A stretch of 64,000 nt of DNA from Bifidobacterium pullorum DSM 20433 (GTDB lineage Bacteria > Actinomycetota > Actinomycetes > Actinomycetales > Bifidobacteriaceae): positions 62,001-126,000 of the forward strand of contig NZ_JDUI01000007.1 of assembly GCF_000771405.1 (NCBI RefSeq). The letters run 5' to 3'. A program made the position numbers and the translations under genes. The notes below the pieces were generated by a model. It saw only the letters and a program-made list of their open reading frames with translations. It was not told the DNA's origin and did no database searches. Each line of letters begins with the position of its first letter. The first letter of the stretch is position 1. Below are positions 62,563-64,000 of the stretch, in pieces.

Positions 62563-63606
62563 ATGGCAACCTCGATTCCGGAAACGATGAAAGCGGTGGT
62601 GTTCGAACAGGTCGGACAGTGGGCCGTCAGGCGGGTGCCGACGCCCAAGCTTGAGAACCCCACGGATCTGCTGGTCAAGGTGTTGGCCTGCGGCATCTGC
62701 GGCACGGACAACCAGATCCTGCTGGACCCGCCCGGCGCGCACGCCACGCCCGGCGTGATCATCGGACACGAGATGGTGGCTGAGGTGGTGGCCGTGGGCA
62801 GTGCCGTGGACGCGTTCAAACCGGGGGACATGGTGGTGGGCGACAACAACCTGCCGTGCGGGCATTGCACGATGTGCCACGGCGGGCAGTACAACGAGTG
62901 CGCGTCGCTACGGTCGATGGGCGAGGACATCGACGGGTTCATGTGCCAGTACCAGGTCATGCCGCAGTCGCAGGCGATCAGGCTGCCGGCGGGGACCGCG
63001 GTGGACACGGCGGTGCTGACCGAACCGGTCAACTGCGCGATGGGTGCATTGCAGAAGCTCGACCTGCGGCCGGGCAAGTCGTATGCGGTGCTGGGCTGCG
63101 GGCCGATCGGACTGATGTTCGTGGCGTTGCTCAAGGCGTCGGGCGCGGCGCATATCGTGGCCAGCGACCTGTCCGCGGAACGGTTGGCGATGGCCGGCGG
63201 GCTGGGTGCCGACATCCTGTGCGCCAGCGGCGACGACCCGGCGGTCGCCTGCCGTGACGTGACCGATGGCATCGGCGTGGATGCGGTGATCGACGTGGTC
63301 GGCTGTCTGCTGCCGCAGGCGCTGGACTGCGTGCGCAAGGGCGGCGACGTGATCGCCTTCGGTCTGAACGCGCACAGCCGGCAGACCATTGACCAGGCGG
63401 ATCTGGCGATGCGGGGAGTGACGATCCACGGCACGTTCATCGGCCATTTCACCTTCGAGACGACGGCGCGCATGCTGGCGGCCGGCGTGGTGGACCTGCG
63501 CCGGCTGATCACCGACCGGTACGACATCGACGACTTCGGTGAGGCATTGGCCGCGCTGCGCTCAGGTTCCAGCTGCAAGGTCGTGATCTATCCGAACGAA
63601 CGGTGA
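62563..63606 (+). CDS. Zinc-dependent alcohol dehydrogenase
   Basis: A 347-residue medium-chain dehydrogenase. Catalytic zinc ligands lie in CGICGTDN and GHEMVAEV, and the structural-zinc cysteines in the segment starting CGHCTMCHGG. The nucleotide-binding loop is LGCGPIGLMFVALL. The group resembles threonine or sorbitol dehydrogenases (GDNN, MCQYQV); the substrate is not predictable. ATG 62563 follows GAAGGAG; an earlier in-frame start (62536) lacks a ribosome site. It is divergent from nnrDE with a 151-base gap. Confidence 0.92.
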   Translation: MATSIPETMKAVVFEQVGQWAVRRVPTPKLENPTDLLVKVLACGICGTDNQILLDPPGAHATPGVIIGHEMVAEVVAVGSAVDAFKPGDMVVGDNNLPCGHCTMCHGGQYNECASLRSMGEDIDGFMCQYQVMPQSQAIRLPAGTAVDTAVLTEPVNCAMGALQKLDLRPGKSYAVLGCGPIGLMFVALLKASGAAHIVASDLSAERLAMAGGLGADILCASGDDPAVACRDVTDGIGVDAVIDVVGCLLPQALDCVRKGGDVIAFGLNAHSRQTIDQADLAMRGVTIHGTFIGHFTFETTARMLAAGVVDLRRLITDRYDIDDFGEALAALRSGSSCKVVIYPNER

Positions 63607-63611
63607 TCGGC

Positions 63612-63980
63612 ATGCGGATCAGCGACGACGAGTTCGACGCCGCGGTCGCCGAAGCGTTGGACAGCGTGCCGGAACGGTTCAAGGCCGTACTGCACAACAT
63701 CGCCATCACCGTGGCCGACGAGCCGACGGACCGCGAGCGCGGCACCATGGCCGACCCGCGCGGCGAACTGCTGGGCCTCTATCAGGGCGTGCCGCTGCCA
63801 CAACGCACCACCGGCTACAGCGGCGTGATGCCGGATATCATCACGATCTTCAAGGGCCCGCATGAGCGGGTCTGCCATACCCGCGCCCAACTGGTCGCGC
63901 AGATCCGCCGAACCGTGCTGCACGAGATCGGCCACTACTTCGGTTTCGACGACGACTACCTGCACGCGCACGGATACTGA
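63612..63980 (+). CDS. Small zincin-like metallopeptidase
   Basis: A 122-residue protein of the minimal zincin family. Its short acidic N-terminal helix (DDEFDAAVAEALDSVPERF) and the zinc motif LHEIGHYFGFDDDYLH (HExxHxxxxD) near the C-terminus are the family hallmarks. The cytoplasmic role of these small proteins is unknown. ATG 63612 is used; a GTG at 63603 overlapping the dehydrogenase stop (GTGA) is an alternative, as neither has a good ribosome site. It is cotranscribed with the alcohol dehydrogenase. Confidence 0.85.
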   Translation: MRISDDEFDAAVAEALDSVPERFKAVLHNIAITVADEPTDRERGTMADPRGELLGLYQGVPLPQRTTGYSGVMPDIITIFKGPHERVCHTRAQLVAQIRRTVLHEIGHYFGFDDDYLHAHGY

Positions 63981-64000
63981 TGCGTCGCGGCAGCCGTCAC

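Noticed and set aside
62412..63578. Upstream extension of nnrDE through the alcohol dehydrogenase
   Set aside because: Antisense to a clear gene; ATG 62411 has a good ribosome site and starts the conserved epimerase domain.
1..64000. CRISPR array, prophage, insertion sequence, tRNA or rRNA gene
   Set aside because: No regular spacer repeats, transposase or integrase genes, or cloverleaf-like stretches were recognised on either strand by reading; a covariance-model scan was not possible.

Overview
The window is 64 kb of high-GC chromosomal DNA that most resembles a Bifidobacterium genome. I base this on the gene set and on the protein sequences as I know them: LepA, L25 and S20 look bifidobacterial, PyrB is paired with a PyrI regulatory chain, OMP decarboxylase is the mycobacterial type, glycogen synthase is the actinobacterial GT4 type, and NAD(P)H-hydrate epimerase and dehydratase are fused. 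GTG and TTG starts are common. I see no tRNA or rRNA gene, CRISPR array, insertion sequence, prophage or plasmid function. No database search was run, so all names come from recognised motifs.

Layout. 1-9.4 kb: the end of pntB, then an accessory redox and ester-hydrolysis block. It has a MerR regulator divergent from an aldo/keto reductase (AKR) plus flavodoxin lipoprotein, a lone bis-heme ferric-reductase-like protein, and a LysR regulator divergent from a second operon (two AKRs, a hydrolase lipoprotein, a membrane-anchored type B carboxylesterase). 9.4-26 kb: housekeeping genes (alpha/beta hydrolase, rplY, ilvE, TRIC-like channel, rpsT/lepA/hemW, gltBD, small membrane proteins, glgA). 26-33 kb: an ABC ATPase, a heterodimeric ABC exporter, trmI and a SixA-like phosphatase. 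33-39.6 kb: metE, a metF that appears frameshifted, and glnE. 39.6-46.2 kb: one compact pyrimidine operon, pyrB-I-C-F-K-D-E.

46-59 kb is a second accessory region of sensing, envelope and export genes. It holds a nucleotidyltransferase-domain protein, an AraC regulator, an APH-type kinase overlapping a MATE exporter, a VanR/VanS-like two-component system followed by an S11 D,D-carboxypeptidase, an ABC-2 exporter (ATPase plus permease) with a convergent overlapping second permease, a LytTR regulator fused to a decayed ABC-ATPase domain, and an XRE membrane protein. 59-64 kb: a minus-strand operon (nnrDE-HAD-lysR), a zinc alcohol dehydrogenase and a small zincin.

Most interesting points: (1) a 12-bp identical operator-like block at the same distance from a -10 candidate upstream of both the VanR-like gene and the carboxypeptidase gene, suggesting a self-activating cell-wall regulon; (2) a LytTR regulator whose N-terminus is an ABC ATPase that has lost Walker A and altered the signature and Walker B, sitting beside ABC-2 exporter genes; (3) a single-base frameshift in metF; (4) large intergenic inverted repeats, one of 27 bp arms at 58.9 kb and a possible dispersed family at 30.9 and 47.0 kb; (5) a textbook MerR promoter with a 19-bp spacer driving the AKR-flavodoxin pair.
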